64,000 bases of DNA from Stomorhina lunata (taxonomy: Eukaryota > Arthropoda > Insecta > Diptera > Rhiniidae), in the NCBI GenBank assembly GCA_933228675.1, contig OW121743.1, positions 49,820,422 to 49,884,421 of the forward strand. Reading direction: 5' to 3'. Below the pieces are notes generated by a model that saw nothing but the letters and a program-made list of their open reading frames with translations, had not been told where the DNA came from and made no database searches. The first letter of the stretch is position 1, and each line of letters begins with the position of its first letter. The position numbers were made by a program, and so were the translations under genes. Of this stretch, positions 49,026 to 60,231 are shown one piece after another.

Positions 49026-49295
49026 ATGAAGCGAATAACAAATCAACCAAGAAAAATTATAGCAGCAACAACTGAAAGTGGAAAATTTAAGAAAACAGAA
49101 AAATTAAATGAAAACACTAAAGCAGACATTAAAAATATTGCCTACTTTAAGGGAAAAACATTTACTACTACTAGTACAAGGAGAAACAGCAGTTGTAGAA
49201 GACCAATTACTAGTCATAGAGCTACACTGGCCAAAACTGTCAACGTGACTGATGTGAGCATAGAGGCAAAGTTTAAGGCTCCAAGGAAAACATGA
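49026..49295 (+). promoter_or_regulatory. Upstream ORF overlapping the kekkon start (ATGA)
   Basis: An 89-codon ORF starts at ATG 49026 and stops at TGA 49293-49295, overlapping the kekkon ATG (49292-49294) by the sequence ATGA. It is rich in Lys, Thr and Asn and has no recognisable domain. It could limit or couple translation of the main ORF; it could equally be incidental. Another short ORF begins at the exon start, at ATG 48843. Confidence 0.4.
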
Positions 49296-51349
49296 AAAAC
49301 AAGAGCAATAAAATACATCTCAAACAACAGCAGCAGCAACAAGAACATTTTATAACGAAACAATTTGAAAGCATAAGAAGAAAAAAGAAAAGAAAATTCT
49401 TGATTCAAGAAACGCAAGATTGTCAACAGCAGCAGAACCAACTAGAGCAGCAGCATCACCATCATCCCTATCTGTATCCCAAGACTAGAAGAATTTTTGT
49501 CAAGCGTAAGGACCGAAGATTACAGCGCAGACAGTCTTTAAAATTATTAAGATTTGTACAGTTTTTACCAGTTCTAAGAAATAGTTCAACATTTTTGTTG
49601 TTAAGTCAGTTGCTGCTTTTTACTTTTCTGTGCAACATGCCCTCACAAGTCTCGGCCGATTGGCTGATGGACTGCGGTGACTGTCACTGTAAATGGAATT
49701 CCGGCAAGAAGACAGCAGATTGTAAAAATTTAACTTTAAGCTCGGTACCCGAAAATCTCAGTAATGAGGTTCAGGTTTTGGACTTGTCCCTTAACCGAAT
49801 TGTCTATTTAGAGGAGAATACCTTCTTGAATGCTGACCTCACAAATCTCCATAAATTGTATATACGCAATAGTACTTTGCAGCATATAGATCCTCGTAGC
49901 TTTACCCAATTGGAGATTTTAATCGAACTGGATTTGTCCAATAACCTCTTGCACATCCTCCAAGCCAATGTCTTTGCCCGTTTGGTTAAGGTTAGAGCCA
50001 TTGTTCTGAATGGTAATAAGCTGGAGAACTTAAACGATGGTATATTCCAAAATCTGAAATATCTCCACAAGGTGGAACTAAAAGACAATCGTTTAACGAA
50101 AATAGCCACTCAAGTGTTTGTCAATGTGCCACTGCTTTCCCAGATCTATTTGAACAACAACCGTTTGAATTTTTTACGCAAGGAGAGTTTTGAGTCTGTT
50201 AAACGTTTGACCGCTTTATCTTTGGATGGTAATCCCTGGAATTGCACCTGTGAACTGCAAATCTTTCGGGACTTTGTGCTGAGACGTAATCTTTATACCC
50301 CGCCCACCTCTTGCTACTATCCCAGCTCTCTTAGAGGTCTTCTTTGGATAGAAGATCAACCGGAGGCCTTTGCCTGCAAGCCACGTATAATATTTCCTGC
50401 CAAAGGTGCTTCCATTACAACATCCAAAGAGAATGTGACCCTGGTCTGTCGAGTTCATGCCTCGGCTAATACTCATATCTCCTGGGATTATGGCACTAAA
50501 TCCGTATACAAACCAGGCACTGGACAGCTAGCGCCTCCCCCTCAACAACAGCTACAGCAGAGGATACACATACAAATCGTGGAAGATGAAATGACCAAAG
50601 AAAAAGAATTCGGCCGTAATGTCTACATATCACGTTTAACCATCTTGGGAGCTGAAAAGTCTGATGAGGGCACCTACACATGCCTAGCAGAAAATGCTGG
50701 TGGTAAAGATAGCGTACAAATGTCTCTGCTCATACAAAAGGCAGGTGCACGCGATATGCTGCAAGGTAATCTGGCAGCTGTTATCTCCCTCATGGCCTTG
50801 GGTCTCCTAAGTGTCTCTGTATTCCTGGCCATGGTTACCTGCTGTATATACAAACGTTTTATAGCCTCTGCCTCGGCACATCAACATCGTCATCATCATT
50901 TGGATTTAAGTGGCAATGATCCCCTAACCGCTCATGGCACTGTTGTGGCAAATCATGGCACAACCACAGTCACCGGCAACACTGATGTTATGTTGGGTGT
51001 TGTCGATGATACGCTGAAATACAAAAAGCACCATCATCATCTGCAACAGACTTCGATAAATGGTGGTACAACTTTGATTAAGGATAAATATAGTGAACTA
51101 ATAAAACATAATGGTGGTGGTGGTGGCATGGGTGGCGTGGGAATTGGCAGTGCTGATAGCATAGGTTCTGGCAATTCACCTTTAATGGAACAGGATGGCA
51201 ACAGTGGTAGTGGCGGTGGTGGTGGAGGTGGTAATGGTGGTCTTATGGGTGGCAAAATGAACTGTGATGTACAACAACTGGGTCATATGGAGAAGAAATA
51301 TTACGAGCAGAGTAATGATGGTAAGTCAAATGTGAACAGAAAAGTTTAA
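49292..51349 (+). CDS. kek2: Kekkon-family LRR/Ig transmembrane protein (probably kek2), likely continuing in a further exon
   Basis: Single-pass neuronal/epithelial surface receptor of the insect kekkon family; Drosophila Kek1 restrains EGFR signalling, other members act at synapses. Residues 1-97 are basic and Q/H-rich; 98-122 form the signal segment (cut likely after VSA, before DWLMDC). LRR N-cap cysteines are 128, 131, 133 and 144. About six or seven LRRs span 155-313, then the LRR C-cap (C318, C320, C341, C362). An Ig C2 domain covers about 363-483 (C386, W398, DEGTYTC with C464). The transmembrane helix is 495-519; the tail is His-rich and then Gly-rich (607-655). An in-frame TAA at 49274-49276 makes this ATG the first. 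A donor, ATG|GTAAGT at 51320/51321 (phase 1, codon 677), suggests the stop at 51349 lies in intron. The kek2 assignment rests on my memory of the DCG-C-C-W N-cap and LRR pattern; family placement is firm, the paralog is not. Confidence 0.9.
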   Translation: MKNKSNKIHLKQQQQQQEHFITKQFESIRRKKKRKFLIQETQDCQQQQNQLEQQHHHHPYLYPKTRRIFVKRKDRRLQRRQSLKLLRFVQFLPVLRNSSTFLLLSQLLLFTFLCNMPSQVSADWLMDCGDCHCKWNSGKKTADCKNLTLSSVPENLSNEVQVLDLSLNRIVYLEENTFLNADLTNLHKLYIRNSTLQHIDPRSFTQLEILIELDLSNNLLHILQANVFARLVKVRAIVLNGNKLENLNDGIFQNLKYLHKVELKDNRLTKIATQVFVNVPLLSQIYLNNNRLNFLRKESFESVKRLTALSLDGNPWNCTCELQIFRDFVLRRNLYTPPTSCYYPSSLRGLLWIEDQPEAFACKPRIIFPAKGASITTSKENVTLVCRVHASANTHISWDYGTKSVYKPGTGQLAPPPQQQLQQRIHIQIVEDEMTKEKEFGRNVYISRLTILGAEKSDEGTYTCLAENAGGKDSVQMSLLIQKAGARDMLQGNLAAVISLMALGLLSVSVFLAMVTCCIYKRFIASASAHQHRHHHLDLSGNDPLTAHGTVVANHGTTTVTGNTDVMLGVVDDTLKYKKHHHHLQQTSINGGTTLIKDKYSELIKHNGGGGGMGGVGIGSADSIGSGNSPLMEQDGNSGSGGGGGGGNGGLMGGKMNCDVQQLGHMEKKYYEQSNDGKSNVNRKV
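51321..51326 (+). other. Candidate 5' splice site in the kekkon tail
   Basis: GTAAGT after AATGATG is a near-consensus donor 26 bases before the stop codon of the ORF. Kekkon proteins with 800-900 residues are usual, longer than the 685 read here, which fits continuation downstream. No obvious second coding exon was recognised in the window. Confidence 0.5.
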
Positions 51350-51578
51350 TCATCAAAGAAAATTAATGGTTAAAGATTAATTAGGTGGATTATTATTATT
51401 AAACGTCGAAATATGTTGGTGATATTCTTATAATATTGAGTTGTTTAACAAATTTATTTCATGAAAGGTGAATCAATTTAAAAGTCCACAATCAAAAACA
51501 TTCCATCAGCCAAATATTTTGTATTTACACTTAAGTTCACACTAGTATTTAATTGCTATGGTTTTGGTTTAAAGTAAA

Positions 51579-52882
51579 CCCAGCAAAACTTTGGTAATGG
51601 CAAGTACTCTGATAACTGGTTACCTTGTAACGACTACAACATACCATCCGAATAAATAATAAGTTATTACAGAAGTACTTATTTGTAATTAAGATGGTAA
51701 TTTAAACTGAATGGCCCCGGTTCAAATCCCACCAAGGGCAACAATTTTTTTTAGTTTTTTTTTTTATTAAAAGAGTCTTTTTAAATGATTTTTGAATTTT
51801 AAGAACTTAAATATTATCTTCTGTAAAAAAAATTTGTAAAACTAACTCATGTTAATGAAAAAATACCATCATGAGTCAATTTTGATTATGTAGGGGATGT
51901 TGAATACCAAACACGACTCTAATTGGTCTTAACTTGGTAAGCCCAACTTATCTGGGTCATCCTTCTTCTCAACTGTGGACACACACCTCCTCATGGTATC
52001 ACCCGGGGAGCTAGTTTAACACCCATTAATATTGTGAGTTAACATGTTCCGAGAGTTGTCCCATAAGATCGATAAAAATGGGTTAGGATTACGGGCTAGT
52101 AACCCTCTCTTGAAAAAAATACAATAAAGAGGATAAAATTAGAATTGAAATGTCCCACTACCTAATATTAGAGGAGGATGTCCGAAACTTCGATAGAAAG
52201 ACCAAGTAGAGGAACATTTTTCAAAGCTTGGCCTATAAAATTGGAGAATATTCGCACAAGTTCGAAATCCATGGAATTCTAATATATGCTCGGACTTTGA
52301 CCTTAACAGATTGTAACATTTAAGTAAGTAAGAGTCAATCTTATGTAAAAACTTATACAAAAAAGAAGATTCAAATTGTTTAAGTTTTAAAATAATTTTA
52401 AAAAAGTTTTAAAATAATTACAAAAAATCGTATAAAAATATTTTTCCAAAAATTACAACAAATCACAAAAAAAAGCAGGGAAAAACAAAGTTACTTTCAC
52501 ATGATTTTGGATCTAAAAATAAAAATTGTTTATATTAATTATAAGCTGCTAAGTTTTCAACATATGAAGTAGCTCAGTGGAAGAGGTTCTGCCTAGCAGT
52601 CGGAGGGTCTGGGTTCGAGCCCCCATGGGATCATAAAAAAAATTTTGTATTTCGTTTAAAAATATATGTTTTTAATAAAACAACAACAAAAAAGTTGTTG
52701 CTGTTGTTGTTGTTGCTTTCAAATTGCTTACCCAAGTCATTACTTTTCTGCAATTGGTAAGTACTTGCCTCCAATGACATCCCCATGTTAATGTAATGAC
52801 TTAAACAGCGAATGAGTTAGTAGTTCATGTTCAATAGTTTAACTGTTTAACTCATTATTTGGTAATGAAAAGTTTTACTGGG
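51579..52882. mobile_element. TIR element with CCCAGYAAAACTTT ends
   Basis: CCCAGCAAAACTTT on the left and AAAGTTTTACTGGG on the right bound 1304 bp, with AAA on both sides. GGCAAGTACT and its complement AGTACTTGCC also lie just inside the two ends. Two B-box-like phrases (CGGTTCAAATCCCACC near 51719; GGGTTCGAGCCC near 52611) suggest captured tRNA-derived sequence. No transposase. Confidence 0.6.
52566..52632 (+). repeat. tRNA-like sequence (pol III A and B boxes)
   Basis: TAGCTCAGTGGAAGAGG is an A-box/D-arm match and TGGG-TTCGAGC-CCCA a good T arm, at tRNA-like spacing. The acceptor and anticodon stems do not pair convincingly, so it reads as a tRNA pseudogene or SINE head and not a working tRNA. 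Confidence 0.5.
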
Positions 52883-53540
52883 AAACCTATTCAAATACTG
52901 TTTTTAACCTAATTTGTGGTGATTTTTTAAGCAACTTTTTTTGCTCTAAGCAGCTAATCTGTTTTTATATACAAAAACTTCTTTGAAGAAGATGAGTAGG
53001 TGTCTCCTTCTCTACGATGTAGTATTGAAGGTAAATTCTTTTGGCATGCAACCTAAAAATGCAGTTATGGTTGAGATTAGGTAAAAATAGCAAATATTTT
53101 TTTAAATATTTTATTGTGAATAAGATTGCGCATTGAACAAAAAAATAAGTAATTGTGCTTTAACTTTTGAAAGATCGTACAAGCTCTTAAACAATCGTAC
53201 AAGCTCCCCTAACTCAAATTTTGCTTAAGCGCTTTTTCCTTTTTCCACAGATATATACAATTTTATAATTTATAATTATTCTGCACCCTTGTTGGAAGCT
53301 AAGTCGTCTTAAATATTTGCAAAGGATTTTGTATGAGTCATATTAAAGCTAATTTATCTGATTTCAACTTATTTTAATCCATTTTATTTTCTTTGCCTTA
53401 TAGTCATTATGTTTAAATATTTAAACATGTCTGCATTAAGCATTATCCTTAATAAGTTTTACTAATGAGTGCCTTATTTCATGCTTTAAAATTGCACTTA
53501 AATTCTAAGAAACTTAAGGTAGTTATTAAATTAAACAATA
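52883..53540. other. AT-rich DNA, no gene seen
   Basis: No ORF, downstream kekkon exon or repeat end was recognised. Confidence 0.4.
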
Positions 53541-53544
53541 AAAA

Positions 53545-53998
53545 TTTTTCTATAAGAAAAATTTCATAAAAATTTGTCTATAAGAAAAATTTTCAATAAT
53601 ATTTTTTTATAAGAAAAATTTCTTAAAAATTTTTCTATAAGAAAAATTTCTTAAAAATTTTCTATAAGAAAAATTTCTTATAAATTTTTCTATAAGAAAA
53701 ATTTCTTATAAATTTTTCTATAAGAAAAATTTCTTAAAAATTTTTCTATAAGAAAAATTTCTTATAAATTTTTCTATAAGAAATATTTCTTAAAAATTTT
53801 TCTATAAGAAAAATTTACTATATGAAAAATTTCTATAAAAAATTTTTCTATAAGAAAAAATTCTATAAAATTTTTTGTTAAGAAAAATTTCATTAAAATT
53901 TTTTTTAAGAAAAATTTTTAATAAAATCTTTCTATAAGAGACATTTTTAATAAAATATTTTTATAAGAAAAATTTTCAATAAAATTTTTCTATAAAAA
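53545..53998. repeat. ~28-bp minisatellite, ~16 copies
   Basis: The unit is built from AAATTTTTCTATAAGAAAAA and TTTCTTAT. The first part is a near-palindrome similar to the TTTTTCTATAGAAAAA core of the larger arrays, with one extra A. Units drift at both edges. Confidence 0.88.
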
Positions 53999-54513
53999 AA
54001 ATACAATGAATTCTTAAACTCAGAATATTATGTAAGTAAAATTAACTTAAAATGTAATTTGAAATGAATGAATATTCATTTAAAAACCGGTCAACTGATT
54101 TTTCATTCAAATTCAATAAATATTTCATTTAAATTTAACTGACAAATATTTAAACTACATGTTCAGTTTTAAAAAAGGAATATTCAGTTGTTTTCAAAAA
54201 AATTACTGACAAAAATTTAAACTACATTTTTAGCAGTGTGGCCATTTTAGCATTTTTGGAGCTAGATTTAGCATAATTTATTTTTTTTAGCTCCAAAATT
54301 TTCGTTTTGCATTTAGCATAATTTTAGCATTTTTTCAAAATATTTTTAGCATTTTTGGCATTTTTTAATCTAACAAAATTCTGTTCTTTTTATTTTAAAT
54401 TAAATGTTTCTTTTTTGGAAAAATATAAATAAACCCATAAAATGTGATTAAAACAGCTTAATTCTCATGAATGTTCTAGCCAGAAATCAACGGTCGAATT
54501 CAGGATCGATGCA

Positions 54514-54783
54514 TTGGAGTATAAGAATGCTTTGAATGAAATACTATTTAAAAATTTCACCTCTTATGTAATGAATTTTCTTCTTTTGCCATTTAGTAAT
54601 GCTGAGGTTGAAAGAGTTTTTTGTGGAAAGAACCTATTAAAAACTAAAGTTAGAAATCGTATGGGTTTAACTACAATGAATTCTATTCTTTATATAAGAT
54701 GCGTGCTAAAAATGTTAAACAAATGCTGCAGAACTTTTGAAATTTGCTCAGAATTACTAAGAAAATACGACGGAAATATTTAA
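54514..54783 (+). pseudogene. hAT transposase C-terminal dimerisation region, remnant
   Basis: The 89-codon frame holds FLLLPFSNAEVERVF, then KTKVRNRMGLTTMNSILYIR. This is the conserved hAT C-terminal dimerisation pattern (P-x-S-x-A-x-x-E-R-x-F, then K-x-R-N-R-M). The catalytic domain and zinc finger are missing, so this is a fragment of the transposase that belonged to the surrounding element. Confidence 0.85.
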
Positions 54784-55250
54784 GGGTGTCCCAACTAGAA
54801 CGAAATTTTTAAATTTTAAATAAAACACAGATATTTAAAAAAAATCGTGAAACTTTATTATATCGTAAAGTAGACAGAATAAGATTATGCATGGAACAAG
54901 ATATCGAGCAGATGGCCGCCGCTGTTCTGCTGACACGCACGCGATCTTTTAATGAAATTTTCAATGACTTTTTTGCATAAATGCTACGGTATTTCATTAA
55001 TACAGCGTCCAATTTCCTCTTTTAAGGCTTGAGTCGTCGTCGGCTTATTTGCGTAAACCATCGACTTTAAAAACCCCAAATAAAAAATCTAAAGGTGTTT
55101 AATCGCACGATCTATGCGGCCAATTCTGATTTCTCTGGCTGTATGATGTGGTTTCATCGACTTGGTGGAAGGCGCGTTTCGGCAAATTTATCCATTAATC
55201 TGTTTACAGTTGACTCTTTTAGAGCATTATTGTGACCCCCAAATTAAAAT
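54784..55250 (-). pseudogene. Internally deleted mariner-like/DDE_3 transposase fragment nested in the hAT remnant
   Basis: It begins with GGGTGTCCCAACTAGAACG, a terminus typical of this transposon type. On the minus strand, with frameshifts and stops, one reads an N-terminal scrap (LMDKFAETR), then WPHRSCD...TPLDF. Next come QALKEEIGRCINEI and KKVIENF, and finally CQQNSGGHLLDIL. This is the C-terminal order of transposases with a 'PPRSCDLTPLDYFLWGY' block. The middle with the first two catalytic residues is deleted. Clearly dead. Confidence 0.72.
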
Positions 55251-56257
55251 CAGAAACTAATAAATATACTTTTGATGATGTACTTGATTGTTTAATACAT
55301 AATATTTTAATTCTTTTACCCTTAGTTATCCTTTTTCATTTATTTCAACAAACTATTTTATGTTTGTTAAGACTAATACTTCAGACCTGCTATATAACAT
55401 GCTTATGATTTATGTAACTTTGTTTTGTTTGTTATTGAATAAACTATTTTATGTACGCAGTGACTGAAGTTATATTATACGTTTTTATATGCTACATTAA
55501 ATTGTTTTTTTGTACGTTAATTGTTATCAAATGAATTGTTTATAGTAAAACTCTGAAATACATATCGTTTTACACAATTTTTTATTAAGAGTTAAAAATG
55601 TTCAGTAATATTGTCAAAATTACGCTTAAAAAATTTAGCTCTGTTTTTTAGCTCTGTAAAAGATTTTTTAGCACTTTTTAGTATTATTTTTGAATGGTTT
55701 TAGCTCCAAAAATTTTTTAGTTCTGGCCACACTGATTTTTAGTATAAAAAACGGAAATTTTTATTTATTTTTAACAAATTAAATGGTAAAAAACTACGTA
55801 AAATTTCCATACAACGGACAATTTTCATTTGTTTTTGTAATTAACGTAATATAAAAGACGAAACCATAAAAAGGTTATATCCTTTAAGGCATCAAAAAAA
55901 CAAACAGACAAAACAAAGTTTGTTGTTTGCTTAGGCCATACCCCGTGATAGGCGGCCAGTATTATAAAAAGTTTCTTCAGTAAGCAAACCTAAGATACTT
56001 AAGGAAAACTAATAATTAAACAATTACGAATTATATTTGATACAATATTTGAAAAAATTTATAAAAACTAAACAACTGATATTTTCAAATGTTACGGATT
56101 TTCAGTATTTTTTTGTAGGTTGTTTTTTAAACAAATGTATAAATATGTTAAAAATCAATTTTCATATAAATTTAATTGAATATTCATTTGAAAACAACAT
56201 AACCGAAAATTTCCTAAACAACATACAATCAGTTACTGTAATAATTTCCTGAGTGTA

Positions 56258-56939
56258 ATTTAAGCAAAAAAGTGTTGCAGTCGTTTAGGCATTACTGTTT
56301 AATCAAATTGGATTTTAGTATAAGTCCCGTAGGAGTCGATTAGTAGAACTCTTTGTTGGTTAAACTAAGCGACGGATGGCGAAGTTCATATAATTTTCTT
56401 TGAAATTCCGGCTTATACGTTAAGGCAGGTATCTCGAGGAGTCAATTAATCTCAAATAAAATTGGTGGAGCTTTTTGAATTAATTAATAGACGTGAGTCG
56501 AATTTCATCAAATTCTGTTGGAAATTGCGACCTGTACAATAAAAAAGAAAAACAATTGAAAAATGGGGGTTCGAGGCAGGTACCCCAAAGAGGTCGAAGG
56601 ATTTCGGCAATTTTTTTATTATTTCTTTTCAGTATAAAATTGAACATCTTTGTGGGATCACTCCTCTTATTTTTTGCACTTCTATCTATAAATAAATACC
56701 ACTATGCGGAAGCCGGTTCTTCGTAGCGGAACTACTCGTTTGTTTCCGAGTCGAACAAGGACCATTACTTCTGCGATATTATCAATAATACTGTTGCTAG
56801 AACAACAACCTCATTATATGAATATAGTCCTGACAACCATCCCAAAGAGCAATGCAGATACCAAAAATTTATAATTTAAATAAATTCTAATTTTAAACAG
56901 TTTTAGATTTTTATATTTTTTAGATAACCAAAAACATTT
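56258..56939. other. Low-repeat DNA, no supported gene
   Basis: A 77-codon ORF at 56493-56726 includes a hydrophobic stretch but has no recognisable family and no support; it is not called. No repeat ends. Confidence 0.4.
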
Positions 56940-57156
56940 TTTAGATATTTTCGATTCAAACCTATTTTTATAGAAAAAATTTTGATAAAAAATATTTGTT
57001 TTTTAATTTTTCGATAAAAATTATTTTTTATAGAAAATTTTTCGATGAGAGTTTCTGTGAAAATTTTTAAAACAAATATTTTCTAAAAAAAAATTTTCAA
57101 AAAAATATTTTTCTATGGAAAAATTTTCTATAGAAATATAAAAAATATAAAAATAT
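56940..57156. repeat. Degenerate AT-rich palindromic repeat
   Basis: A few loose units of TTTTTATAGAAAAATTTTGA type, related in composition to the large minisatellite arrays. Confidence 0.5.
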
Positions 57157-57221
57157 AAAACAACATAACCGAAAATTTCCTAAACAACATACAATCAGTT
57201 ACTGTAATAATTTCCTGAGTG
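57157..57221 (+). mobile_element. Family C MITE, 3' fragment C4
   Basis: The last ~65 bases of family C (ACAACATAACCGAAAATTTC through TTTCCTGAGTG) are followed by TA and then by the interior of E2. C had evidently inserted at a TA within E2, and the left parts of both were later lost or replaced. Confidence 0.75.
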
Positions 57222-58492
57222 TATCGACATACATACATATGTATATTTACATTTTCTAATTGTACTGAATTTTGTAATTTTATTCTAATTTCATCATAAT
57301 TTTGTTTCTAATTAGAATAAATCAGCTATGTAATATATCTTCCTGCTAAGGGACTAATGTTTTTTAGACCTGTAGGGCATATACAAATAACATTTTTGTG
57401 GAAAAATTCAAAAGTTTATTAAGTTGACTTAGGCGAAATTTAAAAAAAATAAAAAAATTCTTTGTTATTGGTCATAAGATCAGAAAAACTATTTAAAATA
57501 AAATATAGATACACATAAAACTAAAGATTTTTTGTACACATAATCTATAATATCATCCAGATTCGAAAACATATAAAATCCATTATTTCGCAGCAACACA
57601 ACAAAACCAGAGATAATATACTCTTACATATTAGCACATTTTACATGTATATGTATGTATTTACAAAAACTAATGTCACAAAAAACAAATTATTTTTATA
57701 AATTTTTTTAGAAAAAATGTTTAATTAAGCAGATTCCTTCACTGATTGAATTTCTGGTAAAGATTAGGTCATTATAAACGAAGGACCATTAATAAAATAT
57801 TACTATATTCCTGCATATCTAAATATCTTTTAAAAGTTATAGTTTAACAAATAAATGCAAAATATACACAAGTTTGCGGTAAAATAGCCACATTAGGGTA
57901 GTTCCGTTTTTTTGAACGAACATTAAAGAATACATGCATACTTTTATTAAATATGTATGCTTTCTGATAAAACATAAGAATATTTTAATAGGTTATGATA
58001 AATTTTGTTCTATTTTATATCTAGGGTTTTTACAAACAATGCATATCGCACTGATATAATAATACCCTTTAAATTAAAATTTCAATTTTCGTTTTTTGGT
58101 TTGATATACTTTTATTCAATGAGTGGAATAGTTTAAAAAACTTTTCCCTCGAAAAAGTCAGAATTTAAGTTTTTGATTTAAAATCAAGTAACTTTAGTTT
58201 ATATCCACCCTAATGATTTGCACAAAATGAATTACCAAAAAATATTTTAATTCAATTTGGACTGGTTTTAATTAAGAATAAAAAATGTTAATTCAAATTG
58301 GAGTAGAGGAATGAAGAAACATTTTATTCATTCAAGTTGATTTTAAATTCCCATGTGAATCAATTCACTATGAATTAAAAATCAACACATTTTTTTTAAT
58401 TGTTTTATGGGAATTAAACTTAAGGTATTGTTAAATCATTTTTGAATTCCTAGGAATTAAGCTAATATTTAATTAAGCCTTTCGAAGCTCTG
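57222..58492 (+). mobile_element. hAT-type family E copy E2 (5' truncated)
   Basis: It matches E1 from about 16796 to its right end, CTTTCGAAGCTCTG. The left third is missing at the C4 junction, and no 8-bp duplication can be seen. It differs from E1 by scattered substitutions. Confidence 0.85.
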
Positions 58493-59445
58493 CTTGCTAA
58501 CAATATAACGATATAATATTATCAAAAAAAATTTTTTTTTCACATTAATGTATTGAAATACATAGTGTATCTGGCCAGATACATGCGCTACATATGTGAC
58601 TATTGAAACATGTGCATGACGGAGGGTTAAAGCTGTGAAACTATATTCGATACATGAGCTACTGAGTTTGATGAAAAATATTAAGCACATTTTAATACCT
58701 TTTTTATAACACATAATATGGTATGGAGTCTAAATTTTAAGTGATTAGGACCATGTAGCTTTCGAGTTCTCAACGTTTTAATTTACACAAATTTAAGTCT
58801 CTGGGGAATTTGCAAGCTATAGTTTCCAATTTCAAAATATATGAATTTTCTGTAACCGCACAAATTACAAAAAATTTACTTCCTTAAGTAATAAATGGTA
58901 ATATTTACTATGAGCAATACAGAAAGAAGACTCTTTTATTAAATTGAATAAAAGTACAGTTATTGCTGGCAGTAAATCATTAAGATAAAATGTTACTTAC
59001 TGCACTTTTACCAACCATTTCGTTATTTTTTTTTTTTAATATTTCAATTATTTTCCTTAAAATCTTATACCCATAACAGACAAACTCCTATAAAGACCTC
59101 CAATTGCAATTTCTTTCATTATTTTTAAAGGGGAAAATTAAAAGAAACAAAAAAAATCCATATAAATATTTTCATCATGGCCACAAAGATAGTAAATCGC
59201 CATTTATTTGGGTAAAATAAAATTCAAAGAAAAATGAAATTACCACCAAAAAGGACTGCAACGGCACCTGGTCGTTTTGTTTTAAATATAGCAATTACTT
59301 TTCGTCCATGACCAATTACTGAAATGAAAAAGGTTTTCGTGCAACTTCAACATTTCTTAAGTTTTATACGTTTTGCTCTACAACTTTCAGGCTTTCATTG
59401 GCTTTTCTTTTTTGTAGTTTCTTTATATTTATTTATCTCTGGTTG
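58493..59445. other. Low-repeat DNA with a possible small ORF at its end
   Basis: Mostly featureless AT-rich sequence. From ATG 59324 a hydrophobic N-terminus is encoded, running into element E3 (see findings). No recognised family. Confidence 0.4.
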
Positions 59446-60231
59446 TTCTTTCCCAGAGGTTCGAAAGGCTCAATTCCTAATTCCATATTTTAAAATCAAA
59501 TTTATTTTAGTGTTTATATCATTCCCATAATACATTCACCTGAATCAAGTCATAAGCCTTAACTTTTAAGAATTAATTCTTAGGGAATTTAAAATCAGTT
59601 AGATTTAATTTAAATTATTTCAATTCTTAATCTTATACAAAAATAATTAAAAATTTTATAAACAAATCATTTTGTAAAGGCATACAAAAATAAATGTATT
59701 CAAACGAACCCTACAGTTCCAAAATATATAATACCTATAAATGAGCGGAATAAAATAAATCTCAACAAAACAAGTCCTTAACCATAAAATAAGTTTCAGG
59801 ATTGCATTAGGGATTAAATATCATTTAATACCCATGAAAAAAAGCCCCCATTTTAGAGGATAAAGAAATGACTCTTTCTTAAGTTATTGGGTTAAAAAAG
59901 GGTTTTTAAGCTGAGATGATTTCCATCTCGATTTTAACAAAACCGTGGACTTGGTTTGTCTAAAAAATATGTATGAAAACTCATATGATTAAAATGTGAT
60001 TTATTCATTATCGACATATATACATATGTATATATGCATTTTCTAATTGTACTGAATTTTGTAATTTTATTCTAATTCCATCATAATTGTGTATGTATCT
60101 CAGCTATGTAATATATCTTCCTGCTAAGGGACTGATGTTTTTTAGAGACTGCAGGGCATATACAAATAACATTTTTGTAGAAAAATTCAAAAATTTATTA
60201 AGTTGACTTAGGCGAAATTTAAAAAAATAAA

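Larger units (their letters stand above)
54234..55734 (+). mobile_element. hAT transposon remnant with 8-bp duplication ATTTTTAG
   Basis: Its ends CAGTGTGGCCA and TGGCCACACTG are perfect hAT-style TIRs. ATTTTTAG is duplicated exactly (54226-54233 and 55735-55742). TTTTAGCATTTTTGGAGCTA-like phrases occur inside both ends. It retains only the C-terminal transposase end (54514-54783) and carries a dead DDE-element fragment at 54784-55250. Confidence 0.92.
54017..56255 (+). mobile_element. Family C MITE, copy C3, interrupted by a hAT remnant
   Basis: The ends match C1/C2 (the first base is A in place of C) and TA flanks both sides (54015-54016 and 56256-56257). A 1501-bp hAT remnant is inserted at 54234-55734. 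Without it the copy is about 730 bp, the family size. Confidence 0.85.

Noticed and set aside
52566..52632. Functional tRNA gene
   Set aside because: The T arm is good but acceptor and anticodon stems do not pair; better read as SINE head or pseudogene.
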